Shown: piece after piece, positions 22,101 to 34,680 of the stretch
How the letters are laid out: every line of letters begins with the position of its first letter
How positions within the stretch are numbered: the first letter of the stretch is position 1
NCBI RefSeq assembly: GCF_051014685.1
Contig: NW_027478788.1
Coordinates: 479,133 to 543,132 of the forward strand
Direction: 5' to 3'
Source of the DNA: Ptiloglossa arizonensis
Lineage: Eukaryota > Arthropoda > Insecta > Hymenoptera > Colletidae
Length of the DNA stretch: 64,000 nucleotides
Translations under genes and position numbers: made by a program
The notes under the pieces: model-generated
The model's database searches: none
What the model was told of the DNA's origin: nothing
The model's input: only the letters and a program-made list of their open reading frames with translations

Positions 22101-24255
22101 GAAACTCAAAATTTTCGCAGTTCTGTTGCTCGAAACGAATAACTAGAACGGGCTAGGGAAAAGTACGCATACCGTTGTAATCGGGCGAGTTTCTACCTTC
22201 AGATGCAACAGAAATTTTGCGGATTGGTCAATCCGTTCGCGAGATATGGCAGTTTGGAGGTAAGCAACGCTTGAAAAACTCAAAATTTTCGCAGTTCTGA
22301 TGCTCGACAAGCATAACCAGAACGGCCTAGGGGAAAAGTACGCATACCGTTGTAATCGGGCGAGTTTCTACTTTCAGCTGCAACAGAAATTTTGCGGATT
22401 GGTCAATCCGTTCGCGAGTTATGGCAGTTTGGATGTAAGAAACGCTTGAGAAACTCAAAATTTTCGCAGTTCTGATGCTCGAAACGAATAACTAGAACGG
22501 CCTAGGGGAAAAGTACGCATAGTGTTGTAATCGGGCGAGTTTCTACTTTCAGATGCAACAGAAATTTTGCGGATTGGTCAATCCGTTCGCGAGATATGGC
22601 AGTTTGGAGGTACGAAACGCTTGAGAAACTCAAAATTTTCGCAGTTCTGATGCTCGAAACGAATAACTAGAACGGCCTAGGGGAAAAGTACGCATACCGT
22701 TGTAATCGGGCGAGTTTCTACCTTCAGATGCAACAGAAATTTTGCGGGTTGGTCAATCCGTTCGCGAGATATGGCAGTTTGGAAGTAAGAAACGGTTGAG
22801 AAACTCAAATTTTCGCAGTTTTGATGCTCGAAACGAATAACTAGAACGGCCTAGGGAAAAAGTACGCATAGTGTTGTAATCGGGCGAGTTTCTACTTCAG
22901 ATGCAACAGAAATTTTGCGGATTGGTCAATCCGTTCGCGAGATATGGCAGTTTGGAGGTATGAAACGCTTGAGAAACTCAAAATTTTCGCAGTTCTGATG
23001 CTCGAAACGAATAACTAGAACGGCCTAGGGGAAAAGTACGCACACCGTTGTAATCGGGCGAGTTTCTACCTTCAGATGCAACAGAAATTTTGCGGATTGG
23101 TCAATCCGTTCGCGAGATATGGCAGTTTGGAAGTAAGAAACGCTTGAGAAACTCAAAATTTTCGCAGCTCTGATGCTCGAAACGAATAACTAGAACGGCC
23201 TAGGGGAAAAGTACGCATAGTGTTGTAATCGGGCGAGTTTCTACTTTCAGATGCAACAGAAATTTTGCGGATTGGTCAATCCGTTCGCGAGATATGGCAG
23301 TTTGGAAGTACGAAACGCTTGAGAAACTCAAAAGTTTCGCAGTTCTGATGCTCGAAACGAATAACTAGAACGGCCTAGGGGAAAAGTACGCATACCGTTG
23401 TAATCGGGCGAGTTTCTACCTTCAGATGCAGCAGAAATTTTGCGGGTTGGTCAATCCGTTCGCGAGATATGGCAGTTTGGAAGTAAGAAACGCTTGAGAA
23501 ACTCAAAATTTTCGCAGTTCTGATGCTCGAAACGAATAACTAGAACGGCCTAGGGAAAAAGTACGCATAGTGTTGTAATCGGGCGAGTTTCTACTTTCAG
23601 ATGCAACAGAAATTTTGCGGATTGGTCAATCCGTTCGCGAGATATGGCAGTTTGGATGTAAGAAACGCTCGAGAAACTCAAAATTTTCGCAGTTCTGATG
23701 CTCGAAACGAATAACTAGAACGGCCTAAGGGAAAAGTACGCACACCGTTGTAATCGGGCGAGTTTCTACTTTCAGATGCAACAGAAATTTTGCGGATTGG
23801 TCAATCCGTTCGCGAGATATGGCAGTTTGGAGGTAAGCAACGCTTGAGAAACTCAAAATTTTCGCAGTTCTGTTGCTCGAAACGAATAACTAGAACGGCC
23901 TAGGGGAAAAGTACGCATACCGTTGTAATCGGGCGAGTTTCTACTTTCGGATGCAATAGAAAGTTTGCGGATTGGTCAATCCGTTCGTGAGATATGGCAG
24001 TTTGGAGGTAAGAAACGCTTGAGAAACTCAAAATTTTCGCAGTTCTGATGCTCGACAAGCATAACTAGAACGGCCTAGGGGAAAAGTACGCACACCGTTG
24101 TAATCGGGCGAGTTTCTACCTTCAGATGCAACAGAAATTTTGCGGATTGGTCAATCCGTTCGCGAGATATGGCAGTTTGGAAGTAAGAAACGCTTGAGAA
24201 ACTCAAAATTTTCGCAGCTCTGATGCTCGAAACGAATAACTAGAACGGCCTAGGG
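17564..24255 (+). other. Cluster of ten 1-bp homopolymer deletions
   Basis: Ten of the eleven departures from 175-bp phase lie here: shortened A runs at 17564-17566, 21235-21237 and 22807-22809; shortened G runs at 17961-17963, 21109-21111, 22156-22158 and 24253-24255; shortened C/T runs at 18351-18353, 21867-21869 and 22895-22897. The equivalent sites in the matching copies (for example 28.6-30.6 kb for 22.1-24.3 kb) are full length. The only other deletion is near 60656-60660. Consensus error in a poorly covered stretch is the simplest explanation. Confidence 0.85.
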
Positions 24256-27200
24256 AAAAGTACGCATAGTGTTGTAATCGGGCGAGTTTCTACTTTCAGA
24301 TGCAACAGAAATTTTGCGGATTGGTCAATCCGTTCGCGAGATATGGCAGTTTGAAGGTACGAAACGCTTGAGAAACTCAAAATTTTCGCAGTTCTGATGC
24401 TCGAAACGAATAACTAGAACGGCCTAGGGGAAAAGTACGCATACCGTTGTAATCGGGCGAGTTTCTACCTTCAGATGCAACAGAAATTTTGCGGGTTGGT
24501 CAATCCGTTCGCGAGATATGGCAGTTTGGAAGTAAGAAACGCTTGAGAAACTCAAAATTTTCGCAGTTCTGATGCTCGAAACGAATAACTAGAACGGCCT
24601 AGGGAAAAAGTACGCATAGTGTTGTAATCGGGCGAGTTTCTACTTTCAGATGCAACAGAAATTTTGCGGATTGGTCAATCCGTTCGCGAGATATGGCAGT
24701 TTGGAGGTAAGAAACGCTCGAGAAACTCAAAATTTTCGCAGTTCTGATGCTCGACAAGCATAACTAGAACGGCCTAGGGGAAAAGTCCGCACACCGTTGT
24801 AATCGGGCGAGTTTCTACTTTCAGATGCAACAGAAATTTTGCGGATTGGTCATTCCGTTCGCGAGATATGGCAGTTTGGAGGTAAGAAATGCTTGAGAAA
24901 CTCAAAATTTTCGCAGTTCTGTTGCTCGAAACGAATAACTAGAACGGGCTAGGGGAAAAGTACGCATACATTTGTAATCGGGCGAATTTCTACTTTCAGA
25001 TGCAACAGAAATTTTGCGGATTGATCAATCCGTTCGCGAGATATGGCAGTTTGGATGTAAGAAACGCTCGAGAAACTCAAAATTTTCGCAGTTCTGATGC
25101 TCGAAACGAATAACTAGAACGGCCTAGGGCAAAAGTACGCATAGTGTTGTAATCGGGCGAGTTTCTACTTTCAGATGCAACAGAAATTTTGCGGATTGGT
25201 CAATCCGTTCGCGAGATATGGCAGTTTGGAGGTACGAAACGCTTGAGAAACTCAAAATTTTCGCAGTTCTGATGCTCGAAACGAATAACTAGAACGGCCT
25301 AGGGGAAAAGTACGCATACCGTTGTAATCGGGCGAGTTTCTACCTTCAGATGCAACAGAAATTTTGCGGATTGGTCAATCCGTTCGCGAGATATGGCAGT
25401 TTGGAGGTAAGCAACGCTTGAAAAACTCAAAATTTTCGCAGTTCTGTTGCTCGAAACGAATAACTAGAACGGGCTAGGGGAAAAGTACGCATACATTTGT
25501 AATCGGGCGAATTTCTACTTTCAGATGCAACAGAAATTTTGCGGATTGGTCAATCCGTTCGCGAGATATGGCAGTTTCGAGGTAAGAAACGCTCGAGAAA
25601 CTCAAAATTTTCGCAGTATTGATGCTCGACAAGCATAACTAGAACGGCCTAGGGGAAAAGTACGCACACCGTTGAAATCGGGCGAGTTTCTACTTTCAGA
25701 TGCAACAGAAATTTTGCGGATTGGTCAATCCGTTCGCGAGATATGGCAGTTTGGAGGTAAGCAACGCTTGAGAAACTCAAAATTTTCGCAGTTCTGTTGC
25801 TCGAAACGAATAACTAGAACGGGCTAGGGGAAAAGTACGCATACGGTTGTAATCGGGCGAGTTTCTACTTTCAGATGCATCAGAAATTTTGCGGATTGGA
25901 CAATCCGTTCGCGAGATGTGGCAGTTTGTAGGAGAGAAACGCTCGAGAAACTCAAAATTTTCGCAGTTCTGTTGCTCGAAACGAATAACTAGAACGGGCT
26001 AGGGGAAAAGTACGCATACCGTTGTAATCGGGCGAGTTTCTACCTTCAGATGCAACAGAAATTTTGCGGATTGGTCAATTCGTTCGCGAGATATGGCAGT
26101 TTGGAGATAAGCAACGCTTGAAAAACTCAAAATTTTCACAGTTCTGTTGCTCGAAACGAATAACTAGAACGGGCTAGGGGAAAAGTACGCATACCGTTGT
26201 AATCGGGCGAGTTTCTACTTTCGGACGCAATAGAAAGTTTGCGGATTGGTCAATCAGTTCGTGAGATATGGCAGTTTGGAGGTAAGAAACGCTTGAGAAA
26301 CTCAAAATTTTCGCAGTTCTGATGCTCGAAACGAATAACTAGAACGGCCTAGGGGAAAAGTACGCATAGTGTTGTAATCGGGCGAGTTTCTACTTTCAGA
26401 TGCAACAGAAATTTTGCGGATTGGTCACTCCGTTCGCGAGATATGGCAGTTTGGAGGTAAGAAACGCTTGAGAAACTCAAAATTTTCGCAGTTCTGATGC
26501 TCGAAACGAATATCTAGAACGGCCTAGGGGAAAAGTACGCATAGTGTTGTAATCGGGCGAGTTTCTACTTTGAGATGCAACAGAAATTTTGCGGATTGGT
26601 CAATCCGTTCGCGAGATATGGCAGTTTGGAAGTAAGAAACGCTTGAGAAACTCAAAATTTTCGCAGTTCTGATGCTCGAAACGAATAACTAGAACGGCCT
26701 AGGGGAAAAGTACGCACACCGTTGTAATCGGGCGAGTTTCTACTTTCAGATGCAACAGAAATTTTGCGGATTGGTCAATCCGTTCGCGAGATATGGCAGT
26801 TTGGATGTAAGAAACGCTCGAGAAACTCAAAATTTTCGCAGTTCTGATGCTCGAAACGAATAACTAGAACGGCCTAGGGGAAAAGTACGCACACCGTTGT
26901 AATCGGGCGAGTTTCTACTTTCAGATGCAACAGAAATTTTGCGGATTGGTCAATCCGTTCGCGAGATATGGCAGTTTGGAGGTAAGCAACGCTTGAGAAA
27001 CTCAAAATTTTCGCAGTTCTGTTGCTCGAAACGAATAACTAGAACGGCCTAGGGGAAAAGTACGCATACCGTTGTAATCGGGCGAGTTTCTACTTTCGGA
27101 TGCAATAGAAAGTTTGCGGATTGGTCAATCCGTTCGTGAGATATGGCAGTTTGGAGGTAAGAAACGCTTGAGAAACTCAAAATTTTCGCAGTTCTGATGC

Positions 27201-30200
27201 TCGACAAGCATAACTAGAACGGCCTAGGGGAAAAGTACGCACACCGTTGTAATCGGGCGAGTTTCTACTTTCAGATGCAACAGAAATTTTGCGGATTGGT
27301 CAATCCGTTCGCGAGATATGGCAGTTTGGAGGTAAGAAACGCTTGAGAAACTCAAAATTTTCGCAGTTCTGATGCTCGAAACGAATAACTAGAACGGCCT
27401 AGGGGAAAAGTACGCATAGTGTTGTAATCGGGCGAGTTTCTACTTTCAGATGCAACAGAAATTTTGCGGATTGGTCAATCCGTTCGCGAGATATGGCAGG
27501 TTGGAGGTAAGAAACGCTTGAGAAACTCAAAATTTTCGCAGTTCTGATGCTCGAAACGAATAACTAGAACGGGCTAGGGGAAAAGTACGCATACATTTGT
27601 AATCGGGCGAATTTCTACTTTCAGATGCAACAGAAATTTTGCGGATTGGTCATTCCGTTCGCGAGATATGGCAGTTTGGAGGTAAGAAACGCTTGAGAAA
27701 CTCAAAATTTTCGCAGTTCTGATGCTCGAAACGAATAACTAGAACGGCCTAGGAGAAAAGTACGCATAGTGTTGTAATCGGGCGAGTTTCTACTTTCAGA
27801 TGCAACAGAAATTTTGCGGATTGGTCAATCCGTTCGCGAGATATGGCAGTTTGGAGGTACGAAACGCTTGAGAAACTCAAAATTTTCGCAGTTCTGATGC
27901 TCGAAACGAATAACTAGAACGGCCTAGGGGAAAAGTACGCATACCGTTGTAATCGGGCGAGTTTCTACCTTCAGATGCAACAGAAATTTTGCGGATTGGT
28001 CAATCCGTTCGCGAGATATGGCAGTTTGGAGGTAAGCAACGCTTGAAAAACTCAAAATTTTCGCAGTTCTGTTGCTCGAAACGAATAACTAGAACGGGCT
28101 AGGGGAAAAGTACGCATACATTTGTAATCGGGCGAATTTCTACTTTCAGATGCAGCAGAAATTTTGCGGATTGGTCAATCCGTTCGCGAGATATGGCAGT
28201 TTCGAGGTAAGAAACGCTCGAGAAACTCAAAATTTTCGCAGTTCTGATGCTCGACAAGCATAACTAGAACGGCCTAGGGGAAAAGTACGCACACCGTTGA
28301 AATCGGGCGAGTTTCTACTTTCAGATGCAACAGAAATTTTGCGGATTGGTCAATCCGTTCGCGAGATATGGCAGTTTGGAGGTAAGCAACGCTTGAGAAA
28401 CTCAAAATTTTCGCAGTTCTGTTGCTCGAAACGAATAACTAGAACGGGCTAGGGGAAAAGTACGCATACGGTTGTAATCGGGCGAGTTTCTACTTTCAGA
28501 TGCATCAGAAATTTTGCGGATTGGACAATCTGCTCGCGAGATGTGGCAGTTTGTAGGAGAGAAACGCTCGAGAAACTCAAAATTTTCGCAGTTCTGTTGC
28601 TCGAAACGAATAACTAGAACGGGCTAGGGGAAAAGTACGCATACCGTTGTAATCGGGCGAGTTTCTACCTTCAGATGCAACAGAAATTTTGCGGATTGGT
28701 CAATCCGTTCGCGAGATATGGCAGTTTGGATGTAAGCAACGCTTGAAAAACTCAAAATTTTCGCAGTTCTGATGCTCGACAAGCATAACCAGAACGGCCT
28801 AGGGGAAAAGTACGCATACCGTTGTAATCGGGCGAGTTTCTACTTTCAGCTGCAACAGAAATTTTGCGGATTGGTCAATCCGTTCGCGAGTTATGGCAGT
28901 TTGGATGTAAGAAACGCTTGAGAAACTCAAAATTTTCGCAGTTCTGATGCTCGAAACGAATAACTAGAACGGCCTAGGGGAAAAGTACGCATAGTGTTGT
29001 AATCGGGCGAGTTTCTACTTTCAGATGCAACAGAAATTTTGCGGATTGGTCAATCCGTTCGCGAGATATGGCAGTTTGGAAGTAAGAAACGCTTGAGAAA
29101 CTCAAAATTTTCGCAGTTTTGATGCTCGAAACGAATAACTAGAACGGCCTAGGGAAAAAGTACGCATAGTGTTGTAATCGGGCGAGTTTCTACTTTCAGA
29201 TGCAACAGAAATTTTGCGGATTGGTCAATCCGTTCGCGAGATATGGCAGTTTGGAGGTATGAAACGTTTGAGAAACTCAAAATTTTCGCAGTTCTGATGC
29301 TCGAAACGAATAACTAGAACGGCCTAGGGGAAAAGTACGCACACCGTTGTAATCGGGCGAGTTTCTACCTTCAGATGCAACAGAAATTTTGCGGATTGGT
29401 CAATCCGTTCGCGAGATATGGCAGTTTGGAAGTAAGAAACGCTTGAGAAACTCAAAATTTTCGCAGCTCTGATGCTCGAAACGAATAACTAGAACGGCCT
29501 AGGGGAAAAGTACGCATAGTGTTGTAATCGGGCGAGTTTCTACTTTCAGATGCAACAGAAATTTTGCGGATTGGTCAATCCGTTCGCGAGATATGGCAGT
29601 TTGGAAGTACGAAACGCTTGAGAAACTCAAAATTTTCGCAGTTCTGATGCTCGAAACGAATAACTAGAACGGCCTAGGGGAAAAGTACGCATACCGTTGT
29701 AATCGGGCGAGTTTCTACCTTCAGATGCAACAGAAATTTTGCGGGTTGGTCAATCCGTTCGCGAGATATGGCAGTTTGGAAGTAAGAAACGCTTGAGAAA
29801 CTCAAAATTTTCGCAGTTCTGATGCTCGAAACGAATAACTAGAACGGCCTAGGGAAAAAGTACGCATAGTGTTGTAATCGGGCGAGTTTCTACTTTCAGA
29901 TGCAACAGAAATTTTGCGGATTGGTCAATCCGTTCGCGAGATATGGCAGTTTGGATGTAAGAAACGCTCGAGAAACTCAAAATTTTCGCAGTTCTGATGC
30001 TCGAAACGAATAACTAGAACGGCCTAAGGGAAAAGTACGCACACCGTTGTAATCGGGCGAGTTTCTACTTTCAGATGCAACAGAAATTTTGCGGATTGGT
30101 CAATCCGTTCGCGAGATATGGCAGTTTGGAGGTAAGCAACGCTTGAGAAACTCAAAATTTTCGCAGTTCTGTTGCTCGAAACGAATAACTAGAACGGCCT

Positions 30201-33100
30201 AGGGGAAAAGTACGCATACCGTTGTAATCGGGCGAGTTTCTACTTTCGGATGCAATAGAAAGTTTGCGGATTGGTCAATCCGTTCGTGAGATATGGCAGT
30301 TTGGAGGTAAGAAACGCTTGAGAAACTCAAAATTTTCGCAGTTCTGATGCTCGACAAGCATAACTAGAACGGCCTAGGGGAAAAGTACGCACACCGTTGT
30401 AATCGGGCGAGTTTCTACCTTCAGATGCAACAGAAATTTTGCGGATTGGTCAATCCGTTCGCGAGATATGGCAGTTTGGAAGTAAGAAACGCTTGAGAAA
30501 CTCAAAATTTTCGCAGCTCTGATGCTCGAAACGAATAACTAGAACGGCCTAGGGGAAAAGTACGCATAGTGTTGTAATCGGGCGAGTTTCTACTTTCAGA
30601 TGCAACAGAAATTTTGCGGATTGGTCAATCCGTTCGCGAGATATGGCAGTTTGGAGGTACGAAACGCTTGAGAAACTCAAAATTTTCGCAGTTCTGATGC
30701 TCGAAACGAATAACTAGAACGGCCTAGGGGAAAAGTACGCATACCGTTGTAATCGGGCGAGTTTCTACCTTCAGATGCAACAGAAATTTTGCGGGTTGGT
30801 CAATCCGTTCGCGAGATATGGCAGTTTGGAAGTAAGAAACGCTTGAGAAACTCAAAATTTTCGCAGTTCTGATGCTCGAAACGAATAACTAGAACGGCCT
30901 AGGGAAAAAGTACGCATAGTGTTGTAATCGGGCGAGTTTCTACTTTCAGATGCAACAGAAATTTTGCGGATTGGTCAATCCGTTCGCGAGATATGGCAGT
31001 TTGGAGGTAAGAAACGCTCGAGAAACTCAAAATTTTCGCAGTTCTGATGCTCGACAAGCATAACTAGAACGGCCTAGGGGAAAAGTCCGCACACCGTTGT
31101 AATCGGGCGAGTTTCTACTTTCAGATGCAACAGAAATTTTGCGGATTGGTCATTCCGTTCGCGAGATATGGCAGTTTGGAGGTAAGAAATGCTTGAGAAA
31201 CTCAAAATTTTCGCAGTTCTGTTGCTCGAAACGAATAACTAGAACGGGCTAGGGGAAAAGTACGCATACATTTGTAATCGGGCGAATTTCTACTTTCAGA
31301 TGCAACAGAAATTTTGCGGATTGATCAATCCGTTCGCGAGATATGGCAGTTTGGATGTAAGAAACGCTCGAGAAACTCAAAATTTTCGCAGTTCTGATGC
31401 TCGAAACGAATAACTAGAACGGCCTAGGGGAAAAGTACGCATAGTGTTGTAATCGGGCGAGTTTCTACTTTCAGATGCAACAGAAATTTTGCGGATTGGT
31501 CAATCCGTTCGCGAGATATGGCAGTTTGGAGGTACGAAACGCTTGAGAAACTCAAAATTTTCGCAGTTCTGATGATCGAAACGAATAACTAGAACGGCCT
31601 AGGTGAAAAGTACGCATACCGTTGTAATCGGGCGAGTTTCTACCTTCAGATGCAACAGAAATTTTGCGGATTGGTCAATCCGTTCGCGAGATATGGCAGT
31701 TTGGAGGTAAGCAACGCTTGAAAAACTCAAAATTTTCGCAGTTCTGTTGCTCGAAACGAATAACTAGAACGGGCTAGGGGAAAAGTACGCATACATTTGT
31801 AATCGGGCGAATCTCTACTTTCAGATGCAACAGAAATTTTGCGGATTGGTCAATCCGTTCGCGAGATATGGCAGTTTCGAGGTAAGAAACGCTCGAGAAA
31901 CTCAAAATTTTCGCAGTATTGATGCTCGACAAGCATAACTAGAACGGCCTAGGGGAAAAGTACGCACACCGTTGAAATCGGGCGAGTTTCTACTTTCAGA
32001 TGCAACAGAAATTTTGCGGATTGTTCAATCCGTTCGCGAGATATGGCAGTTTGGAGGTAAGCAACGCTTGAGAAACTCAAAATTTTCGCAGTTCTGTTGC
32101 TCGAAACGAATAACTAGAACGGGCTAGGGGAAAAGTACGCATACGGTTGTAATCGGGCGAGTTTCTACTTTCAGATGCATCAGAAATTTTGTGGATTGGA
32201 CAATCCGTTCGCGAGATGTGGCAGTTTGTAGGAGAGAAACGCTCGAGAAACTCAAAATTTTCGCAGTTCTGTTTCTCGAAACGAATAACTAGAACGGGCT
32301 AGGGGAAAAGTACGCATACCGTTGTAATCGGGCGAGTTTCTACCTTCAGATGCAACAGAAATTTTGCGGATTGGTCAATCCGTTCGCGAGATATGGCAGT
32401 TTGGAGGTAAGCAACGCTTGAAAAACTCAAAATTTTCACAGTTCTGTTGCTCGAAACGAATAACTAGAACGGGCTAGGGGAAAAGTACGCATACCGTTGT
32501 AATCGGGCGTGTTTCTACTTTCGGACGCAATAGAAAGTTTGCGGATTGGTCAATCAGTTCGTGAGATATGGCAGTTTGGAGGTAAGAAACGCTTGAGAAA
32601 CTCAAAATTTTCGCAGTTCTGATGCTCGAAACGAATAACTAGAACGGCCTAGGGGAAAAGTACGCATAGTGTTGTAATCGGGCGAGTTTCTACTTTCAGA
32701 TGCAACAGAAATTTTGCGGATTGGTCACTCCGTTCGCGAGATATGGCAGTTTGGAGGTAAGAAACGCTTGAGAAACTCAAAATTTTCGCAGTTCTGATGC
32801 TCGAAACGAATATCTAGAACGGCCTAGGGGAAAAGTACGCATAGTGTTGTAATCGGGCGAGTTTCTACTTTGAGATGCAACAGAAATTTTGCGGATTGGT
32901 CAATCCGTTCGCGAGATATGGCAGTTTGGAAGTAAGAAACGCTTGAGAAACTCAAAATTTTCGCAGTTCTGATGCTCGAAACGAATAACTAGAACGGCCT
33001 AGGGGAAAAGTACGCACACCGTTGTAATCGGGCGAGTTTCTACTTTCAGATGCAACAGAAATTTTGCGGATTGGTCAATCCGTTCGCGAGATATGGCAGT
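20276..33100 (+). repeat. 37/36-monomer tandem higher-order unit (about 6.4 kb x 2)
   Basis: 20276-26800 and 26744-33100 share the same order of variants and lie head to tail. The offset is 37 monomers on the left (gatgcaatag at 20631 and 27099, allowing for seven 1-bp deletions) and 36 on the right (tgtaggagag at 25927 and 32227; tccgcacacc at 24787 and 31087; cgcagtatt at 25612 and 31912). The change of offset is one monomer missing from the second copy near 29080: the first copy has ggtacgaaac (about 22610) then gcgggtt/ggaagtaag, the second has a single fused unit ending ggaagtaag. The copies diverge near 26800/33100. Confidence 0.88.
22045..22218 (+). repeat. Diverged marker monomer (tttgtaggagag type), first of nine
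   Basis: This unit differs from the consensus at several clustered sites: catcag before it, ggattggacaatc instead of ggattggtcaatc, atgtg instead of atatg, and tttgtaggagag instead of tttggaggtaag. Nine copies start at 22045, 25891, 28516, 32191, 34466, 37441, 39541, 41816 and 43391, spaced 22, 15, 21, 13, 17, 12, 13 and 9 monomers. Sub-variants pair up as the large copies predict: ctgctcgcgag in 22045 and 28516; gtggattgg in 32191 and 39541; gtgacag in 34466, 37441, 41816 and 43391. It is absent outside 22-43.6 kb. Confidence 0.88.
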
Positions 33101-34680
33101 TTGGAGGTAAGAAACGCTCGAGAAACTCAAAATTTTCGCAGTTCTGATGCTCGACAAGCATAACTAGAACGGCCTAGGGGAAAAGTACGCACACCGTTGT
33201 AATCGGGCGAGTTTCTACTTTCAGATGCAACAGAAATTTTGCGGATTGGTCAATCCGTTCGCGAGATATGGCAGTTTGGAGGTAAGAAACGCTTGAGAAA
33301 CTCAAAATTTTCGCAGTTCTGATGCTCGAAACGAATAACTAGAACGGCCTAGGGGAAAAGTACGCATAGTGTTGTAATCGGGCGAGTTTCTACTTTCAGA
33401 TGCAACAGAAATTTTGCGGATTGGTCAATCCGTTCGCGAGATATGGCAGTTTGGAGGTAAGAAACGCTTGAGAAACTCAAAATTTTCGCAGTTCTGATGC
33501 TCGAAACGAATAACTAGAACGGGCTAGGGGAAAAGTACGCATACATTTGTAATCGGGCGAATTTCTACTTTCAAATGCAACAGAAATTTTGCGGATTGGT
33601 CATTCCGTTCGCGAGATATGGCAGTTTGGAGGTAAGAAACGCTTGAGAAACTCAAAATTTTCGCAGTTCTGATGCTCGAAACGAATAACTAGAACGGCCT
33701 AGGGGAAAAGTACGCATAGTGTTGTAATCGGGCGAGTTTCTACTTTCAGATGCAACAGAAATTTTGCGGATTGGTCAATCCGTTCGCGAGATATGGCAGT
33801 TTGGAGGTACGAAACGCTTGAGAAACTCAAAATTTTCGCAGTTCTGATGCTCGAAACGAATAACTAGAACGGCCTAGGGGAAAAGTACGCATACCGTTGT
33901 AATCGGGCGAGTTTCTACCTTCAGATGCAACAGAAATTTTGCGGATTGGTCAATCCGTTCGCGAGATATGGCAGTTTGGAGGTAAGCAACGCTTGAAAAA
34001 CTCAACATTTTCGCAGTTCTGTTGCTCGAAACGAATAACTAGAACGGGCTAGGGGAAAAGTACGCATACATTTGTAATCGGGCGAATTTCTACTTTCAGA
34101 TGCAACAGAAATTTTGCGGATTGGTCAATCCGTTCGCGAGATATGGCAGTTTCGAGGTAAGAAACGCTCGAGAAACTCAAAATTTTCGCATTTCTGATGC
34201 TCGACAAGCATAACTAGAACGGCCTAGGGGAAAAGTACGCACACCGTTGAAATCGGGCGAGTTTCTACTTTCAGATGCAACAGAAATTTTGCGGATTGGT
34301 CAATCCGTTCGCGAGATATGGCAGTTTGGAGGTAAGCAACGCTTGAGAAACTCAAAATTTTCGCAGTTCTGTTGCTCGAAACGAATAACTAGAACGGGCT
34401 AGGGGAAAAGTACGCATACAGTTGTAATCGGGCGAGTTTCTACTTTCAGATGCATCAGAAATTTTGCGGATTGGACAATCCGTTCGCGAGATGTGACAGT
34501 TTGTAGGAGAGAAACGCTCGAGAAACTCAAAATTTTCGCAGTTCTGTTGCTCGAAACGAATAACTAGAACGGGCTAGGGGAAAAGTACGCATACCGTTGT
34601 AATCGGGCGAGTTTCTACCTTCAGATGCAACAGAAATTTTGCGGATTGGTCAATCCGTTCGCGAGATATGGCAGTTTGGA
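27210..34680 (+). repeat. 34-monomer-offset partial copy: 27210-28730 and 33160-34680
   Basis: After the second 37-monomer-type unit ends, the series restarts with a shorter spacing. 27210-28730 matches 33160-34680 at 5950 bp, with catacatttg (27591 and 33541), cacaccgttgaaatcg and tgcatcagaaa (28501 and 34451). Private changes in the later copy are tcaaatgcaa (33571), ctcaacatttt (34002), cgcatttctg (34187) and atgtgacag (34492). These changes then spread with the later 17-, 42- and 9-monomer copies. Confidence 0.75.
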
